Assembly: GCA_035582835.1 (NCBI GenBank)
Contig: JAYKAV010002109.1
Location: 1,284,688 to 1,348,687, forward strand
Reading direction: 5' to 3'
From: Phoebastria nigripes
Lineage: Eukaryota > Chordata > Aves > Procellariiformes > Diomedeidae
Length of the DNA: 64,000 bases
The position numbers and the translations under genes are program-made. Positions 61,901 to 64,000 of the stretch are shown one piece after another (position 1 is the first letter of the stretch; every line of letters begins with the position of its first letter). The notes below the pieces were generated by a model, which did not search any database, was not told where the DNA came from, and saw nothing but the letters and a program-made list of their open reading frames with translations.

Positions 61901-64000
61901 TCATGGGTGCTGTGGAGGGGAGACTCTCTTCCTCTTCCCCAGGGCTGAAGAGCAGCTTTGTGCATGCCCTGCAGTGATGGGTGGAAATAAGTCCCCAAGG
62001 GGCTGAGCAGCCTTTAGCTTTTCCCTGTGCTGGTATGACTTTTGTGCACACAACAGCTCACCCCCACGCACGACCTGCCGCCAGCATCCCTCCTGAGAGC
62101 AGGCGGGTTTTCTGGGCAGTGGTCAGGCTGAAAGGGAAGGAGATGCTCCGCAAGGAAGCTCTGTGCTCCGGGCCCGCAGCTGGGGCAGCAGACCNAGCTA
62201 CCGAGAGATTTGCATAGCTGGAATCCCCAAAGCGTTTTGTGGTGGATGACAGACCCTCTATTCCCTTTGTCTGCATCCTCATACGAAGTTTCAAAATCAT
62301 TAAAAGAAAGGGGATTTCTCTACAGCTCTACTAATAGACATGGGCAATTTTTTTTTTTCGCCTGAAGTACGATTCCCTAAGCGATTCGGGCTGGTTCATG
62401 AACCAGCATGTCTGATNGTTCACATAGCTGTGGGTGTGAGGTCAGGTCACTCTCTGCGAAAGGTTCGCAGACCCATCTGTCTTTGCCAAGTAGCTCGGAG
62501 CTACTTTCTGCACTGAAAAACTACAGTACTTCTTCCCCTGGCTTCATGGGCACTACAGACACTGCTGTTCCTTTGGGCGTCCGAGGAAGCCCGGTCCATC
62601 CTCTCCCTGACCGCAGAAGCCTTTTCTGGGGTGCAGGGAGAGGAACCCATCCCTCTGCAGCAGGGTTGCAAACCGATGGGGATGGCCAGCGGAAGGCACT
62701 GATGGGCAGGACACAGCCTGACGTGGGGCAGCAGCTGCAGGCAGGCATTTGCATGTNGCAAGAGCTGTGTCCTGCGCTTCGCACAGCCCCTGTGTGTGCA
62801 AGAGAGGAATCCTCCGGCTGGGGGGAGTGAGGGGACACCGAGCCCTGGCAAGGAGACACCTCCGCTAAACAGTGATGGCTCAGGGCATGCCCTGATCTCC
62901 CCCTCAGAGACCACCTGTAAATGCTTTTAGCTCCACGTGCTGCACGCGTACCTGTGGGTACCAGACCTTTGGTTTGCATTCAGTGGGGACGGTGTATTTT
63001 GAGACTTGAAGATGCAACAGAAACCAACATTTTGGAGGCCAACCTAAAATCCTTCCAGACCTTTAGAGTAAGACCTGCTGTGCAGATGAGGCAGTGCTTT
63101 TAAGGGCTTTTCCAAGTGATGTGAGGCCCAGGGGTCCACAGGGAATGGCAGAAAGTCCATGGGAGATCTGCTAGAAACTATGAAAAAGGTGGCCAGGGGT
63201 GCAGTCAGTGGTGGGACTGGGAAGGAGCTGTCAACTAAAGCAAACACCACAGGGCAAGCGCAAGCTGGTGGTGATGGAGAAAGCAGGGCGGGCAGGCCAA
63301 GTGCACATCCGCAGTCTGTCTGTTGTTTAGGCATTGGTAACCTTAGACAAATCTTTCCAAAGCTGGAAAAAATCCTTGGCTACAAGATAATGGGTCAACT
63401 GGGAAAAGCAGCTGGGCTGCTGTTTATCAGGAGAATATCCTAAAAGCAGGGCAGGGGTGAAACAAAACCCCAAGCAACCTGGGTTGTGCTGAGAGCTTTG
63501 CATTGCTGAGCAATCCATGTGACCAGCTGAAGGTCTATCTTTGGTACAAGTTCTCTTTTTCAACACTTGCCAAGCAGCATAAAATAAATTGTAGAACACA
63601 CGTTAGCCCCAGTGGGCAGGGGTGTGAAATCCTTGATGAGCCTTTCATTATCTGCTGTTTGAACACCCTGAAGCTTCATGGCCCAGACAGTTTGTCTCAT
63701 AATACTCACAGACAACAGTGTTCATGAACCCATGAGCAGATAAGCAATTCTAGCATGCAACTCCCAAGGGAGTGGTGCAGCACAGCCCTCCTTCTCAGGT
63801 GGCAGCACCAAGACGACCTAGTGCTTGTGATTTTTCCCTTCTCACCATGTGGGAGCTGCTCAGAGCAGGTGATTTTTGTCCATTCAGCCCAACTGGTCAC
63901 TGCACTGATCTAGGATGTGTGTAAACTTTGCCTCTCAGAAGAAAATCAGTTTACATTTCAATGCTTTTAAGCATGTGTCAGTCAGGAATCACATCCCTGC
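55990..64000. other. Intergenic block, no gene supported
   Basis: No TM6-TM7 remnant of the receptor and no other recognisable gene in about 8 kb. Open frames are short or overlap opposing frames; the set of overlapping frames at 62.4-63.0 kb reflects local GC richness. There are N calls at about 56611, 59251, 61094, 62195, 62417 and 62758. An 18-bp perfect palindrome lies at 62390-62407. CNEs or exons of distant genes cannot be judged from one sequence. Confidence 0.55.
62390..62407. repeat. 18-bp perfect palindrome
   Basis: gctggttcatgaaccagc is identical to its own reverse complement over 18 bases with no spacer. It is seen directly; the ends do not extend further. It could be a dimeric factor site or a chance palindrome. 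Confidence 0.95.

Overview
The window looks like a vertebrate, most likely avian (sauropsid), nuclear genome segment. It is mostly non-coding, has short eroded CR1-type LINE remnants, one GC/CpG-rich island, scattered homopolymers and microsatellites, and about forty isolated single-base N calls. There is no bacterial or phage architecture: no operons, ribosome binding sites or CRISPR. The species cannot be named from the sequence alone.

The one secure gene is CYSLTR1 (cysteinyl leukotriene receptor 1), with its coding region in a single minus-strand exon at 14725-15762. A good 3' splice site lies 46 bases upstream of its start codon. A CpG island with a GTGAGT donor (19906-19911, minus strand) lies about 4 kb further upstream, so an untranslated first exon starting in the island is a reasonable model. 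The 3' UTR probably runs left to tandem minus-strand AATAAA signals near 12.5 kb. It would include a genomic run of 52 A (minus strand) at 13828-13879.

About 40 kb away, on the plus strand and divergent from CYSLTR1, an open frame at 55186-55989 (feature drawn from Met45, 55318) encodes TM1 to TM5 of a rhodopsin-like receptor. It most resembles the P2Y/lysophosphatidic-acid group (LPAR4/LPAR6/GPR174-like). It has lost the TM3 cysteine, the DRY-type motif, the TM5 proline and all of TM6-TM7. I read it as a decayed or strongly divergent receptor. In mammals CYSLTR1 lies near LPAR4, P2RY10 and GPR174 on Xq, so a P2Y-family relic here fits conserved synteny.

Layout: 1-12.5 kb, no supported gene; 12.5-15.8 kb, CYSLTR1; 15.8-19.7 kb, probable CYSLTR1 intron; 19.74-20.33 kb, CpG island; 20.3-52.3 kb, intergenic with CR1 pieces at 23.1 and 32.9 kb and several small tandem repeats; 52.26-53.24 kb, old CR1 with recognisable reverse-transcriptase remnants, followed by a possible LTR fragment and a 30-base perfect duplication; 55.2-56.0 kb, receptor relic; 56-64 kb, no supported gene. 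I found no convincing new multi-gene system. The most interesting items are the receptor relic, the inferred CYSLTR1 promoter and first exon, and some small symmetrical or duplicated DNA elements.
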